This document shows, in pieces, positions 1 through 13,842 of a stretch of DNA of 64,000 nt. Source of the stretch: Saturnia japonica (lineage: Eukaryota > Arthropoda > Insecta > Lepidoptera > Saturniidae); assembly GCA_033032175.1 (NCBI GenBank), contig CM065322.1, forward strand, positions 11,284,001-11,348,000, written 5' to 3'. Positions within the stretch are counted from its first letter, which is position 1, and the number at the start of each line of letters is the position of its first letter. Made by a program: the position numbers and the translations under genes. The notes under the pieces are model-generated. The model did no database searches. It was not told where the DNA came from and was given only the letters and a program-made list of their open reading frames with translations.

Positions 1-290
1 GTACTTTTGAAATACATATTTCAATTATTCATATTGTATTCTCAAATGTAGAGCATCAAGATTTATTGAACACTTTGTTCTCACTAACCAATCATTAAAC
101 ATGCAAACAAGAACATGCAAGAAGCATTTGAAAACGGGGAAAGTCCGATATAGAATTTCGATATAAAATTAATCGTCAGTATATCGTGAGATGAATATCA
201 CCTTAAAAAATAATGTTTTCATGTCGTCTATTTTATTATTTAATTTGTATGATTTAATACAGTAGAAAGTTGTTATTATAATATGTGCTC

Positions 291-789
291 ACATGGACTA
301 TGTAATGCCATCGATGGGCACACGCACCAATCTTGCTCCCCCGCTTCCGGCTATTTTAAAAACAAAAATACTTACTGTGGGTTTTCCTTAGAATATTGAC
401 ATATACCCTCGCTGACTTTTTTGTAGGTCTTTTTAATGTCTACAATTATGTAGTACATTAATTTGATATATCTCTTATGGTTTACTCGGCGTAAGCCATT
501 TAAGCGCCCGAATTGATTCACAACGACCAGTTTTTTTTATTTGCTCGGAACCCTAATTATTTTTCTAAAATAAAAGTAGCCTAAAGTACTCCTTATAATA
601 TTAGCTATCTATCAGTGAAAGTCCCGTCAAAATCGGTCCAACTATTTCGGAGATTACCCGGAACAAACAGACAGACAAATTTTTTTTAAATGTTTTTTTT
701 TTGTTATAGGTGTCGTAAATACTTTCATATCCATTTAGTAAATAGCTATTATTTACAAACAGACGCTTCAATTTTATTAATTGTATAGA
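291..789 (-). mobile_element. H1 Helitron copy 1, 3' end missing
   Basis: Reads on the minus strand as the H1 family. It starts at the family 5' end TCTATACAATTAATAAAATT (reverse complement at the right edge, 789) and shares the conserved interior blocks: the primer-like TTTGTTCCGGGTAATCTC, the AGGGTTCCG block and the GGCTTACGC...GAGTAAACCATAAGAG block. The GAAGCC..CAGCTAG end is missing at the left. Family assignment is by comparison with the other copies in this window. Confidence 0.8.
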
Positions 790-1489
790 AGTAGGAAAAA
801 TAACATTAAAATAGATGTCAAAGAATTGAGGGAGGATATGTATATAATATGTGTATTGTGTATACTTATTAGAAAATTTCATTTCTATTTTTAATAGAAA
901 CCCTAATACTTAACAGTAATTCAAATCAACTTCTACTGGCTTTGGCGTATTCTTTCTTATCTTTAGTCATCCTAATCCACAATTATTTATCTTCTTCTTC
1001 TTTAATTTAATAATGGTGGTGCAGTTTTCCTCAATTATTTATACATTACTATAAATGGGAAAGTTACTCTCTCTGTTGACTTTTCATTTGAACAACCTTT
1101 TCATGACTTAACTATTGGCGAAGAGACATCCTGGGACCTTGAGAAGGACATAGTACAAAAAACACGAAGAAGTCGCGGAAAAGAGTTAGTTAAAAACAAA
1201 TCCAAGACAATTTAAACTTTGCAAAATAATTCTTCTTTTACTTTTAGCAACTCGAATGCGAATATAAAACAAGATTCGTTGACACACCTACAGTCCTGTT
1301 AACTATCTCTTGAATAAACATTTCGCTTCGCAGCTACAAGTACATATAGTTAACTTTCTATAAATAATCAGAATAAATCGCATCTTTATTTAAATATTAG
1401 TGCTACTTTAAAAAATGTATGTTTACTGATAAACAAGCTGGCTATGTAGACGTTGTTCTGCCCTTTTCGGTAGTTAATAGCCCGAGCAC

Positions 1490-1690
1490 AACGCCACCTA
1501 TCGAATAAAAATAAAATGATTGAGGTTTGCCGTTGTGCGCACTTCACTTATAAACTACTGGATAGATTTTAATCAATATTTTTTTGTTTTACTCATTAAA
1601 TTCTTGGTCCTTATCGAAAAGAATAATTATCACGATACCTTCATTGGAAGATTGGAATAATAAATAATTGTAGTAACACTGTATAAACCC
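1490..1690 (+). mobile_element. Helitron-like fragment (GATTGAGGTTTGCCGTTG family)
   Basis: Shares AAAATGATTGAGGTTTGCCG, the ACTACTGGAT block and the TTCTTGGTCCTTAT block with the complete small element at 20867-21100, so it is a diverged, end-less copy of the same family. Confidence 0.6.
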
Positions 1691-2127
1691 TGCAAAACAT
1701 TGTTATTATTTACTTTCATCCATCTGAACCCAGTTCTCGAGAGAATTTCTTTTGTTCATCGGTGAAAAGGTTTTCGATTTTGTAACGAAACGCTGTCAAA
1801 TGTTCATTGCAATCAATTTTATCACGATCACGGTTTGCCGAGTGGTGGGGTGATGGCCGATCGTGCATGGAAGGTAGATAAAAAGTAAGCTTTCCCCGTA
1901 GCTAATTACCTCGATCGTTCTATCGATAGAGTGATTTAATTAATACTATATCTTTTTTACTTTTCATGGTTGAGTTGTCGGATTACATTGTAAACTGAGG
2001 TATGTCAATGTAGATCAAAGTCTTGAACAAAGCGAGTAGGCCTTGCAAAGATAAGTACTAACAAGCCTATAGAGATCTTTCTAAAAAGATCTTTGGTTAA
2101 TTTTCGCTAGCAGACTTTTTAGAATAG

Positions 2128-2400
2128 CTAGAATAATTAATAAGTAGTTATCGTCAACAACCCCCTGAGAATCAATGAAAGGATAGTCTGTAGTCTTTCT
2201 TTTAATACCACTAAAGCATACGCAATGGACGCTTGTCATACCATAGGTTTCAATGAACACGTTGCCGACCTGAACCTCCCTACCCCAAAGAGCTCTGGAA
2301 ACCCAACTCGCCGCAGGAATACAATTACACAATACAAGGTTATTTGGCTGTGGCCAGTCGGACTGTCTCATGTATAGAGAAAACTTCAAAGAAATGTCTC
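2128..2400 (+). repeat. dispersed repeat R-A, copy 1
   Basis: Contains the blocks shared with copies at 32160, 49412 and 50330: TTGCCGACCT, AAGAGCTCTGGAAACCC, CGCCGCAGGAA and GGTTATTTGGCTG. It probably derives from a SINE or a LINE 3' region; the family was not identified further. The minus-strand reading frame over it (2081-2389) is not a gene. Confidence 0.6.
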
Positions 2401-3829
2401 CGTGACCTACCTCTCTTTAAAAATTCTGTACTAACGCAAACATAATATTATAATTATTATAGTCCTATTGTATAATGATAATATCAAACTCAATAAAGCT
2501 GCAAATCTCTCAACTCCCCAGATTTAGAAAAGTCGATATAATCGATTTCAGTTTCAGTCACAAAGGTCAGAGAAATTCAAAGTATGTTTACGTTAGTGAA
2601 ATTGTGCATATTGTATACTTAAATAAGCTGTTAACAAAAGGGTCATACGTAAATGCTTACTCTACTCACAAGAAACGTTATTGTTAAAGAGCAATGATTA
2701 TTATAAATGAATAAGGAAATCATTACACGATAATGCGTAATCTATAAGAACGTAGAGTTTCATAATTTATTAGCGCATAAGTACTTGTACATTAGTTTGA
2801 TAAATGTAAAAGTCGCTTGTAAAGAGCTGCCTAATATAATAAGACTAAGAAACATGTACTGGGTCCCATACAGATGAGCACTTATCTAACGTGCGTTCTA
2901 ATGGAATAAAGAGGAAGCCCTTTATGTGTTCAGTTGGTGGTAGTTGATCTGACTCTTTCATTGTTTTTATAAGACATGCTTGAAACTGGCCAATGTCCTT
3001 TGGGTCCTTATTTAGGTGAAAGTTAATACGGCAACGTATCTATACCCTTTAAAATAGTATTATCACATTAAAACCTTCCCGAACAACTATATATACTCTC
3101 GTGTAGAGCGCGAGTGTGTCCCAATAATGAGATTGTGGGACGCGAAAACGATTGCAGTAGGAGCTATTTCAATAGAAAACTCGTAAAAAGTGATGTTATT
3201 AACAAACAATGAGACAGACGGACATTATTTAATAAATATACACACAAAGGTATCGTATCGAGGTTACGTTTGGATAGTTGGTGTAGCAACTTTCCGTTGA
3301 TCTTGCTTCTTGTGTCTGTTAGTGCTCGGTTTAATCATTCATGTGTTTATAATGTCTAGTATTCACAATTGACTTATTCATGCTAATTGAAAATTTTACT
3401 TGTTAATAGAAATTTACTTAAGAGGAAACACAATATTTTGTGATTTTTGAACACTAAATAGTAAATCTTATTAGTTGTGTTTACATGGCATCTTTGTTTG
3501 GGGTACAGATTTCTATACTTATTAATTTAGAAATATTAGCTGACGCGTGCGAATATTTCGCACATTATAGATTGTAAACAATCTCACAGCGGTCACGTTA
3601 GATAAACAGATAGCGCCTCCTACATATTGAATATATTTTCATCAGTGATGACAGTCCTAATGAAAAAGATTTTTGATCTTTTTGATGTAAAACATTCAAA
3701 ACGGCGGGTCAGAGCGTAGGTACGCTTTGGCCCCAACGTTGGCGGTTTAGAGCCGAGTTCGTTTTTTTTTAATACACTGACTGGATCATTTCAATATTTT
3801 ATGTTAAAACATGGATAAGAATAAAAGCG

Positions 3830-3960
3830 GGTGGCAGGGATCGCGACCACCATACACATAGTAAAAAAATTATAAATATGCTAATAATAAGAATACAAGG
3901 ATAGATTTATCTTAATTGTGGGAGTGGCATGGACTATATAATATTTAAGTACGACGCGAC
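3830..3960 (+). repeat. Helitron fragment
   Basis: The stretch around CGCGACCACCATACACATAG also occurs (GGATCTCCACCACTATACAC) inside the Helitron at 45581-46124, so this is a small diverged remnant of that family. Confidence 0.4.
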
Positions 3961-4486
3961 GCCTGGTAATCAAATATAAAGCAAAAATAGAAAATGTATA
4001 TATTTTTAAGTCGTGTTTTTGTTGCAGTCGGGATTTTGTCGGAATTATTTGATTTATTCTTCTTATATCCGATGAGACGTTCTAGCCGTGGTCTCTAATA
4101 TTTTTCACTGCAAGATATTATGCCTTGTAATATCGAAACAGATCACGAATAAATGTTATTTATTTATTTAAGGGTTGTAAACAGCGGTGCGATTGGTGTG
4201 ATTTCACTACTATTTATAAAGTTTATTTTTTCGATTCAAAATGAATACCAAGAATTAAAGTAGTGGACGCGTGTGTGTGCTCACCTCGAATATGTAGCTT
4301 TCGTTATAAGGTTATTGAGGAAATGGTCTAATTTTATTACAGGATGGCATCGGTTGTCTCTTTACTGTTTAATAATACTGCGAAAAACTTGATACATTCG
4401 CCCGTATTTCTCGAAATGCTTTGGAATTTTTTGTGTAGGTAATTAGCAACTGGATTGATATTGTGAATTGTTTACATCGAAACGTA

Positions 4487-4920
4487 AGGGCTCGTGTAGA
4501 CAGCGCTGCGCACGCGCCGCCGCATGATTGCTTTATCACTGTACCATTTTCATAATACATTGCTAGCCACGAAAATTATACGTGTAGGAATAATGAACAT
4601 ACTGAGTTTAAGTAAAAAAAAGTTAGTGTTTGCATATAATATTTATATCTAATAATGTGTATGGAATTCCATCATGTTGTTCTCGTTGCATCAAAATAGG
4701 ATGAACCCATATGCGTATATTTGACTTCTTAGTATTATTTAACCATTTCTTTGCATATAGTATGTGAACACTGCCTCCTTTTTTTTGTTAAATTCATCAT
4801 ATTTATTATGCCTACACATAATTATGATGTTAATGGCTAGTAATGTGTTACTAAAAATGTAGAGTGATTTGGCAAATCAAGCGGTGGCGGCGCGGCTGCG
4901 GTGCCGTCTACACAAGCCCT
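4487..4920. mobile_element. TA-flanked MITE with AGGGCT ends
   Basis: 434 bp. Left end AGGGCTCGTGTAGACAGC and the reverse complement of the right end, AGGGCTTGTGTAGACGGC, match, and similarity extends about 60 bases inward through a CpG-rich GCCGCGCCGCC stretch. Both sides carry TA (4485-4486, 4921-4922), the target of Tc1/mariner-like elements. There is no coding capacity. It ends about 50 bases before the katanin exon at 4973. Confidence 0.8.
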
Positions 4921-4972
4921 TAGTGTCATTTAGCTATAAATATAACTTTTTTTGCTATGTATTTTTTTCCAG

Positions 4973-5210
4973 GTATTAGTCTCCAAAATACGGTATTTGA
5001 TATAAAAACAGTTGGCAACCCTATGTACAACCCACCCTACCACCCTGAAGCAGGTGTATGTATGACTGTTTCTGATATTACAGACTATGAAGATTTGCCG
5101 ACTCGGGATATGTGGGCCCCTGCGCCGCACGAGATCGACCCCGACATTTGGCCACCACCTCCAGATCGAGAGTCGAACGCGTGGCCCTCGCCTACTAATG
5201 TCGAGCACAA
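4973..5210 (+). CDS. katanin p60 ATPase subunit, first visible exon (linker after MIT domain)
   Basis: Katanin p60 is the catalytic AAA ATPase that severs microtubules, working as a hexamer at spindle poles, centrosomes and in neurites. This exon encodes about 79 residues of the linker between the N-terminal MIT domain and the AAA module. The recognisable part is the proline/tryptophan motif DPDIWPPPP, like the DVWPPP of vertebrate katanin p60. The acceptor is a T-rich tract ending ccag at 4969-4972; the donor is cacaa|gtcagt. The exon enters with two bases of a split codon and leaves with two, and the next exon supplies the third to make Lys. The exons in this window give 478 residues; the MIT-domain exon(s) are not in the 4.97 kb upstream and must lie left of the window. 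A neural or spindle paralogue (katanin-like 1) cannot be excluded from motifs alone, hence no symbol. Confidence 0.88.
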
Positions 5211-5799
5211 GTCAGTTAGGTTCAGAAAATTTTGCATTTCTATTTTGTTTTCTGTCTTTAATCTTAATCTGAAAATAGTAATTTATTAGTATTTATATAT
5301 TTTATAGAAATACAGCGTTATATATAATCGATATCATTTACATACTTACTTAAATTGTTTTATATCTTTATAGAAGTCAATAAAAAACTGGCATTACTTT
5401 ATATCTGTAGAGTAAATTTTGCGTTTCTAAGGTAGTTCAAAAAACCATTGCAAAACAGTTTAAAATTACATTTCTGTCAAAATATGTTAACACTATTAAA
5501 TTATATTGTACAATAAAACACTTTTTTGCTGACATTTCTTACAACAGTAAGTTTCTACTGAAGAAATATTTATATATAACATGTTTCCGACAAAATATCG
5601 CGCCGTGTCATGTATCAAATATATTATTATACTTGTTCGACAACGGGAAAATGGTTCGATAAATATACAGAAGATAGAGTTTAAAACAAATAGTTTACGT
5701 AAATATTTCATAAGTGGAAGTCTACAGTTAGACTTTTCTGGATCTCTGAAGTGAATATTGTGAGGTCCGAAATCGAATAAAGCGGTTTTCTTTGTTTAG
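5211..5799 (+). other. katanin intron
   Basis: 589-bp AT-rich intron between confident exons; nothing else is recognised. Confidence 0.8.
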
Positions 5800-5954
5800 A
5801 GGTCCACCGGCGATGAAATCGGCACGCAACAACCCTCGCAACACTCGAACGGATAACAAGAGAACAGCGCCACTACAACGGAACGCCACCACGTCACAGA
5901 GAAAGACTTCGGATGTCAGGAACCCTAGGCTAGCAACCAATAAAGCTCATAGTG
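5800..5954 (+). CDS. katanin p60, basic linker exon
   Basis: Second visible exon, about 52 residues rich in Arg, Asn and Thr (KGPPAMKSARNNPRNTRTD...), typical of the poorly conserved, basic, microtubule-proximal linker of katanin p60. The acceptor is tttgtttag at 5791-5799, and the donor is agtg|gtatgt. One base completes the Lys codon from the exon before, and one G is left over for the next. The sequence itself is not diagnostic; the call rests on the matching splice phases on both sides and its position between two confident katanin exons. Confidence 0.82.
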
Positions 5955-6419
5955 GTATGTTTAATCATTTTTCTTTGTGATTTCATCCAATGAAAATGGA
6001 TCCACGTATAATCAGCGTTTTCATTATCTATACAAATAATAAAATTGAAGTGTCTGTTTTTAATGTCAAAATAACAGCTTTTTACTAAATGCAATTGAAA
6101 CGATAACTAATAATACGATAACTATAACAAAAAACCCATTTCTTTTTAATAATCTCTGTCTTCTTGTTTTTCCGGGTAATCTCCGAAACGGTTGGACCTA
6201 TTTTGTCGAGATTTTCACTTGTAGATAGCTGATGTTATAAAGAGTAACTTAGGCTACTTTTATTTTAGAAAAAAATAAGGGGTCCAGGAAAAAAAAAAAT
6301 AGTCATGGTGAATCAATTCGGCCGCTTGCGCTGATATATCAAATTAATGTACTACATAACTGTAGACATTAAAAGGATCTACAAAAAAGTCAGCGAGAGT
6401 ATATGTTTCGAGTAGGTAT

Positions 6420-8619
6420 ATGTTCGCAGTTCAGGCTGCAAGGCTATGGAATGTACTACATATTTCTTTAAGACGCGCACAATCGCTAAGCATATTTTAA
6501 AAAATTGGTTAAAGATTATTATTTGTCACTTTAGTATTATTTATAGTAATTCTATAACATTTTGATTGTATTATATCTATAAATAATATTAATGTAGTCT
6601 ATATTTCATATATTTTCTTTTACATATGTTAGTGCAGGTGAAATAATAAGGACTTTTAAACAATTAAACTTAAAAAATACTGAAGATATTTGGGGTATGT
6701 CAGTCATCGTAGTTCAGTCCATAATTGTCAATATTTCACCATATCTGGCTAATATATTTAATCAGTGCATAAAAACAGGGACTTTCCCTAATTTAATGAA
6801 AATAAGTAAAGTAGTTCCTCTATTTAAATCAGGTTGTAGAAGTAATCTTGGAAATTATAGACCAATTTCTGTACTTCCGTCGATTAGTAAGATTTTCAAA
6901 AAAATTATGCTCAAGCAGCTAGTACAATATTTCAAAGCACAAGAGATTTTGGATAGTCGGCAATATGGTTTCACAAAATCTAAATCAACCACTGACGCTG
7001 GTGCAACACTGCTAAGTCATATATATAGGGCTTGGGAGGAGTCGCAGGATGCAATCGGTGTGTTCTCTGATCTCTCAAAGGCCTTCGACTGCGTTGACCA
7101 CAGTACGCTTATACTTAAGCTAAAACACTATGGTGTGCGTGAAACTTCTCTCGACCTCTTAATTTCTTATTTAACAGAGCGCTGTCAGAAAATAAGTGTA
7201 AATGGAGCAACCTCTTCGGGATCATTGGTTAGAGTCGGCGTCCCTCAGGGCTCGATTTTGGGACCATTTTTGTTTCTCGTTTATATAAACGATCTACCGT
7301 CCGTTGTTGAAAATGGTGCTGGCATGGTTCTTTTTGCAGACGACACTTCACTTATATTCAAAGTGAAAAGAATAGATTCGGCAGCTTAGGCAATTAAACA
7401 ACACCTTATTTAAAATATCTGAATGGTTTGCTTTAAATAATTTACTACTAAATGCAAACAAAACCAAATGTATGAGATTTGTCTTGCCCAATGTTCGGCG
7501 TGTTGATAGTAGTATCAAGATAGAAGGGAATTTAGTAGGCTTAGTTGATGGTACTGTCTTCTTGGGCATTACCCTTGATTCAAAATTACAGTGGGGTCCG
7601 CATATTAAAACATTGACGGGAAGATTAACTTCTGCTGCATTCGCAGTACGCAAAATTCGCCAGTTAACAGATATTGCCACCGCTAGGTTAGTCTACTTCG
7701 CTTACTTTCATAGCTTAATGTCTTACGGTATTTTGCTGTGGGGTTCAGCAGCTGAGGTAGATACCATATTTATATTACAAAAGCGGGCAGTTCGAGCAAT
7801 TTACAATATGAGACCCCGCGAATCACTAAAGATCAAGTTCCAGGAATTTAGTATTTTAACTTTGCCCTCCCAATACATCTTTGATAACTTAATGTATGTC
7901 CGTAAAAACTTAGACAAGCTGGATTTTGTCAAAGATCAGCACAATGTAAATACTAGAAATAAAGATAAATTAGTCGTACCGTGTTTTAGACTTAGTAAGA
8001 CTAATAAAAGTTTTTTAGGTAATAGTGTTAGGTTCTATAACAAGATCCCGAAGCACATTACTGATTTATCTGACAACTAGTTCAAGGTCCATGTCAAGCG
8101 GGTTTTACTGTCAAAAGGTTATTATAGGGTGGATCATTATGTGAATGATAGCGATGTCTGGAAGTGACTCCCTCTCTGTGCATCCACTAATATATTATTA
8201 TTGTACCTGTTATATTTGTAACATTTGTACAATAACAAAAAAAAAAGAGATCAACCCGATCGAGTTTCTTACCGGTTCTTCTCGATGTCTGGGATATTTT
8301 CCGAACCGGCAGTAGTGTTTTGACATTCATAAGTGCCCTTTTAGGGCCTAAATTGAATAAAGATTATTTTGATTTTGATTTGATTTTGATTTTTTAACTA
8401 TAGCTTCTATTTATTTTATGATTTATGTTAAATGTTATGCCGTATTTAATTGTTTTTATTCTGTTATTTTCATTACACTCATACTACCCCTGATTTATAC
8501 TCTGTAATATATGCATCCTAAGTTTGCCTGGAAGAGATTACTTTGTACTTATCATAAAATTTTAATGTCCAATTGTTTAGGTAACTAACAGTGTACAATA
8601 AAAATTAAATAAATAAATG
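6420..8619 (+). mobile_element. CR1/Jockey-type LINE 3' end, itself split by another LINE
   Basis: 6424-6500 encodes FAVQAARLWNVLHISLRRAQ, the Arg-Leu-Trp-Asn motif that closes ORF2 of many CR1/Jockey LINEs. 8396-8617 carries a 3' UTR with GCCTGGAAGAGATTAC and ends GTGTACAATAAAAATTAAAT, a typical LINE tail. Between them sits a second LINE (6628-8395). That the two outer parts are one element is an inference from order and orientation. Confidence 0.6.
6628..8395 (+). mobile_element. 5'-truncated Jockey-superfamily LINE with reverse transcriptase
   Basis: The first reading frame (usable from about 6628 to 7389) shows the reverse transcriptase blocks in order: NYRPISVLPSISKIFKKIM (fingers), SKAFDCVDHSTL with the first catalytic Asp, GVPQGSILGPFLF, and LFADDTSLI with the catalytic Asp pair. 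The frame breaks near 7380 and continues in another frame from about 7385 (FALNNLLLNANKTKCMRF) to the stop at 8080 (RFYNKIPKHITDLSDN). One frameshift therefore separates the two halves, so it is a dead copy. The 3' end has AATAAAG and a short tandem tail of TTTGATT units (8360-8395), as in Jockey/Daphne-like LINEs. It lacks ORF1 and the endonuclease. Confidence 0.88.
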
Positions 8620-8696
8620 TCTATCTTCTAAGGAACACCCACAATAAGTATTTTTGTCTTTAAAATAGCCGGGAGCGAAGCCGCAGGCACAGCTAG

Positions 8697-9533
8697 TTCC
8701 ACAATAAACAAAAATACACATCTATTCAAGATATAGAAAGAGATATAGGGTCAACTATTGTGGTAATCGAGAGGGCATTATGTCGGATTTTCGTTTACTT
8801 TCGTGAATTTGATTTAATTCAATCTACATAATATATTTATTTTTAATTAACAGATCCAACATGAAAATTGTGTGGATAGCTTTTTTACAACACAAAATCT
8901 TAAGCGCCATTTTCTTGAAATCGCCTTTTCCGTCTTACTGGTATCTTAATTACCACGGCAATAATGATAAGTGCTAATAGTAAATATTCACTAAGTGCGT
9001 TAAAAATTATATAAATAAAATGTGAGGTATGAGTTAGTACTTCTATATTACAGCGGGAGAGGCAACGAAAAATGTTTCCAACAAGCTACGACTGGACTAA
9101 CTAATATTTATTATTATATTAGTATCATCAAATGTTTCTTTGTTATTTTGCGTTATTAAAGTCGTGCGCTCGCCAATCAACAGACCAATAAATAATAATT
9201 GTTATTCTATAAAAAGCTCGAATCATGGCTGAAATTGTCACGATTTATTTTTCATAGTAAACTTTTAGATTTCTAACTAAATAACAAATCTATTCTCAAA
9301 CACGATTTTTTACAATCCTTTTAATAGTAGAATACATTTCTATTAATTCTGTGATATATACTATATTGATCCATAGTTACTTTCTTGTAGGGAATATTAG
9401 AGGCATTTACAGTAGCAAAATACTAATTCCTCAGAAATAATACACTTTTGTAGTAAAATTGTACTTTATTTAATTACTGTGGATCTCATTACTTATTCCC
9501 TTGCAGACTCGCTGCAGGTTTTGTAATTGTGTG
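8697..9533. other. katanin intron, nothing recognised
   Basis: AT-rich intronic DNA with no coding or repeat signal that I can name. Confidence 0.5.
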
Positions 9534-9535
9534 TA

Positions 9536-9762
9536 CAGTAATACCCCTACTTACGTGATAACTGGGACCAAGCGATAACCGTGTAACTCGGGTTAATTTG
9601 TACATACAAATTCATACAAAAGATGTTTACTTGGGACCAGACACTAAAAACGATAATTTCAATTGATCTCCGCCCTTCTATCGACATTGCAACAGTAATT
9701 TCATCTTGATCGGCAAATTTGAAAGATCGCGTAAAGAATTAGCGTAAGTCAGGGTATTACTG
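9536..9762. mobile_element. TA-flanked MITE with CAGTAATACCC ends
   Basis: 227 bp. Left end CAGTAATACCCCTACTTACG; the right end read in reverse is CAGTAATACCCTGACTTACG. The first 11 bases are identical and the next nine nearly so. TA flanks both sides (9534-9535, 9763-9764). There is no coding sequence. A Tc1/mariner-type origin is inferred from the TA target. Confidence 0.82.
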
Positions 9763-10092
9763 TAAATAAAACTCGATTTTTATTGCAAATACATCATACA
9801 ATTTACTGTGACCCTTAATCATACGACTTTGCAATAAAGTCATGTTTATATCTTAACCAATAACTTGATTTAATTATTCATCCCTGATAACATCATCCAT
9901 AACACCGAGTGTGACTATCTTCACTTCAATAAAACAAGAGGTTTTTTTAACAAGCAACTTCACAGTGTAGACTTTTTGTTACAATGTAATAATTCACTCT
10001 CATTTTTTTTCATAACGCATCTCGAGTTGTATAACTATAATATTGTTAATAGTTTAAATTAGAATTACTTGTGAATTATGTATTGTTTACAG

Positions 10093-10254
10093 CGAAAACA
10101 AAAGACACGATTAACAAAGACCACAACAACGTAGGCAAGGACAAGCAGGACAGAGATAACAATAACGGCGACACCGACGACGAGAAACACAAAGAAGACG
10201 AGAGGCGGTTCGAGCCACCCTCAGCCGCGGATGGTGACCTTGTCGATATGCTGG
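10093..10254 (+). CDS. katanin p60, charged linker exon
   Basis: Third visible exon, 54 residues after a 4.1 kb intron. It is strongly hydrophilic, alternating Lys, Asp and Asn (KDTINKDHNNVGKDKQDRD...), then ends GDLVDML, which joins the next exon to give [16 protein letters not shown]. That matches the conserved lead-in helix of the katanin AAA module (human: DLVEALERDI). The acceptor is tgtttacag at 10084-10092; the donor is ctgg|gtcagt. Split codons agree at both ends. The Lys/Asp-rich stretch resembles the KEKNKGREE-type linker of vertebrate p60 in composition only. Confidence 0.87.
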
Positions 10255-10354
10255 GTCAGTATGTATTTTTTTACTTGTCCGATAACTACATAATATCTGG
10301 GCGACCAAGCTGTACTCGGTGTCTTATAAACAAAAACACCTATCTAGGTTAACT

Positions 10355-12685
<2,331 letters not shown>

Positions 12686-12769
12686 TAAAAGTATTCTGAT
12701 GTTGAAAGTGATGTAATTAAAATAGATCCGATTAGAATATTTATTCCTATGAAAGTATGAAAATAGCAT

Positions 12770-12930
12770 CAGTGAAAGAGAAGTTGAGGAAATTAGCGGG
12801 GTATGGGCATTTCCTGACGAGGGTGAAAGTCATTTTACTAGAATAATATATTAAAGTGTGAAGGGTGTGGGTGACTGATATAGGAGTAGAGGAAGACCGA
12901 AGAAGATATAAATGGATTGTGTAATGAACC
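12770..12930 (+). repeat. LINE ORF2 fragment
   Basis: Translates in broken frames to VREKLRKLAGYGHF and, further on, EEDRRRYKWIV, a decayed form of the C-terminal reverse transcriptase signature (a YGH(V) block, then a GRPRxxW(M/I) block) of RTE-type LINEs. It is very short and degenerate. Confidence 0.45.
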
Positions 12931-12939
12931 TTAGTCGTA

Positions 12940-13095
12940 TCTACATAAATATAAATAAAATGCTGTTTGTTGGTTAGCGCATCACTTGAAAATGGCTCAA
13001 CTGATTTAGCTATTTTTTTGTTTTATAATTTTCGTAATAGTCCGAATTAGGTTTTTACAGCAAGAAAAATTTGAAAAGCTTCCTCGAGAATGTCC
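12940..13095 (+). repeat. Helitron-like 5' fragment
   Basis: ATCTACATAAATATAAATAA followed by AATGGCTCAACTGATTTAGC resembles the 5' part of small lepidopteran Helitrons (a TCTAT start and an 'ACTGATT' block). The 3' end was not found. Confidence 0.35.
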
Positions 13096-13671
13096 TGTTT
13101 TCTATTGGATTTTTGTTTAAACTCAAGGCCCTAACTTCCGATTCAAAGGATAGATATGCGTAAATATTGTTTTGTTTTGTTTATGATCTTGATCATGGAC
13201 AAAACGTCTCCCGGGCCAACTTAATAAAAATAGCTCGTGAAGTGATAAGAAAATTGGCCAATTTGTGAATGGAATCAGAACTGATTGTTCAGGGTGCTCT
13301 GGACATACTCTGATGTCGTCAATCACGGAGGTCTTTGCATGCATCTCGTGGGAAGAATGACACGTGTCAACACTGACAACTGCTGATTGAAAAGAGCGAA
13401 AGAGAAAAGAATGTTGTGCCGTCACTACATACCGTGAGATAAAATATAAGAGGCAGAGGAGGAGAAGACTTCAAATCCAGTGCACTATAAAGTATGTGAG
13501 ATCAACGTCTTAACTTTTCTGTTGAAGGAAGTTTACATATAGAACATTGTAGCTTACCAACACTCAAAGTTTAAGATCTGTTACCAAGTATACAAGTAGT
13601 ACATTCAAGATAGGCAGGGAACTATTATGAAATAAAAATTGAAATTGATTGAATTGAATATTGTGTTGTAG

Positions 13672-13842
<171 letters not shown>

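Larger units (their letters stand above)
1..4484. other. left flank, probable katanin intron or upstream DNA
   Basis: No exon was recognised in this stretch. It contains an H1 Helitron (291-789), a Helitron-like fragment near 1490-1690, one dispersed repeat (2128-2400) and a short repeat piece near 3830-3960. Nothing is recognised in 1-290, 790-1489, 1691-2127, 2401-3829 and 3961-4484. A MIT domain was looked for among the open frames and not seen. Confidence 0.6.
6027..8696 (+). mobile_element. H1 Helitron copy 2, split by nested LINE insertions
   Basis: 5' end A|TCTATACAAATAATAAAATT at 6027. The interior continues to about 6419 (GTCAGCGAGAGTATATG) and resumes near 8620 with TCTATCTTCTAAGGAACACC, a point that is continuous in intact copies (for example 39203-39724). 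It ends GCACAGCTAG|T at 8696. The final arm lacks the usual CGCGCGGGCATTCTGTAG block. The intervening 2.2 kb is LINE sequence. Confidence 0.85.

Noticed and set aside
5087..5272. Second + frame over the first katanin exon
   Set aside because: Low-similarity frame; the other frame carries the katanin proline/tryptophan motif and correct splice phases.
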